Shown in pieces: positions 63,793 to 64,000 of a DNA stretch of 64,000 bases. The translations under genes were made by a program, and so were the position numbers. Location: positions 124,001 through 188,000 of the forward strand of contig JAEWUM010000040.1 of assembly GCA_023459355.1 (NCBI GenBank), given 5' to 3'. The notes under the pieces are model-generated. The model was not told the DNA's origin. It saw only the letters and a program-made list of their open reading frames with translations, and searched no databases. The DNA comes from Bacteroidota bacterium (GTDB lineage: Bacteria > Bacteroidota > Bacteroidia > Bacteroidales > Paludibacteraceae). Numbering within the stretch: position 1 is the first letter of the stretch; every line of letters begins with the position of its first letter.

Positions 63793-64000
63793 TCAAGATA
63801 TTGGAACTTCTGTCAATAAATCTTCCATATCTCCTGTGTAAATCAAAGCCTTTCGGGTTCTGAATTTAAATTGGAGTACGGTTTGATTTCTGTCACCACT
63901 TCCGGAACCGGTAGTTGCACCATCACTCGGTACAAATGTTGATCCACGTTTCTTATTACCCATCAGGTAAGTATTTTCGTTCTCATCTTCAACGATAAAG
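63793..64000 (-). CDS. C-terminal part of a probable virion protein (cut by window edge)
   Basis: The last 68 codons of a minus-strand gene whose start lies beyond the window; the stop is TGA at 63795-63793. The visible part is a Gly/Ser/Thr-rich loop (FVPSDGATTGSGSGDRNQ) followed by a beta-strand FKFRTRKALIYTGDMEDL. This is the style of Bacteroidota phage virion proteins such as tail-tube or capsid decoration proteins, but it cannot be named. It ends in a strong terminator. Confidence 0.55.
   Translation of the reverse strand, partial: FIVEDENENTYLMGNKKRGSTFVPSDGATTGSGSGDRNQTVLQFKFRTRKALIYTGDMEDLLTEVPIS

Overview
The window looks like a chromosome segment of a member of the Bacteroidota, most likely order Bacteroidales. 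Supporting signs are many TAnnTTTG-type -7 promoter boxes, the lack of Shine-Dalgarno sequences, and families typical of the phylum (DUF4834-like, DUF3078-like and DUF4831-like proteins, a TonB-dependent receptor, an ExbB/ExbD/ExbD operon). No rRNA, CRISPR array or insertion sequence is visible.

Bases 1 to about 37,250 are ordinary host chromosome. In order they carry the end of ileS, a DUF4834-like protein, an AXE1-type esterase between two 30-34 bp palindromes, birA-priA (minus), an HD phosphohydrolase, a DUF3078-like outer-membrane protein, a small RHH-like protein divergent from a YraN protein, the operon pyrE - SRPBCC - argH, a Cu+ ATPase, ExbD-ExbD-membrane protein-ExbB, tRNA-Ser(GGA), TatD, guaA, a C69 dipeptidase, a His-rich TonB receptor, ogt-like methyltransferase, a free-methionine sulfoxide reductase, an MscS channel, a GNAT, an M16 peptidase, topA, a DUF4831-like protein, rnc-fabF-acpP divergent from purN, a cation/proton antiporter and tRNA-Phe(GAA).

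From tRNA-Phe to the right edge lies a siphovirus-like prophage. Its integrase gene (plus strand) follows the tRNA 3' end. All other recognised prophage genes are on the minus strand and are read from the right edge toward the tRNA. In transcription order: the C-terminus of a probable virion protein, a coiled-coil protein, a phospholipase-D-fold protein, a small protein, a GT-A glycosyltransferase, a probable small terminase, the large terminase, an ArdC-N-like protein, a RadC/JAMM protein, two unknown virion-region proteins, the portal, an XRE regulator plus membrane protein with their own promoters, four small overlapping genes, three head-tail or tail proteins, a large tailspike with three internal repeats and a polysaccharide-deacetylase-like domain, a lysis cassette, the tape measure and a tail-tip protein. 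The other attachment site, the lysogeny and replication genes and a recognisable major capsid gene are not in view.

The main new signal is regulatory. Four prophage transcription units start with the same element, TGTCCTTTT - exactly 23 bp - TTTG. Three of the four lie just downstream of an intrinsic terminator. This looks like a phage-specific promoter class in which the usual Bacteroidota -33 box is replaced. Two other repeated control elements sit in the same prophage: a 41-bp leader copied directly in front of both the ArdC-N-like and radC start codons, and three copies of TTTGTTTTCGCA around a possible small RNA and structured leader.
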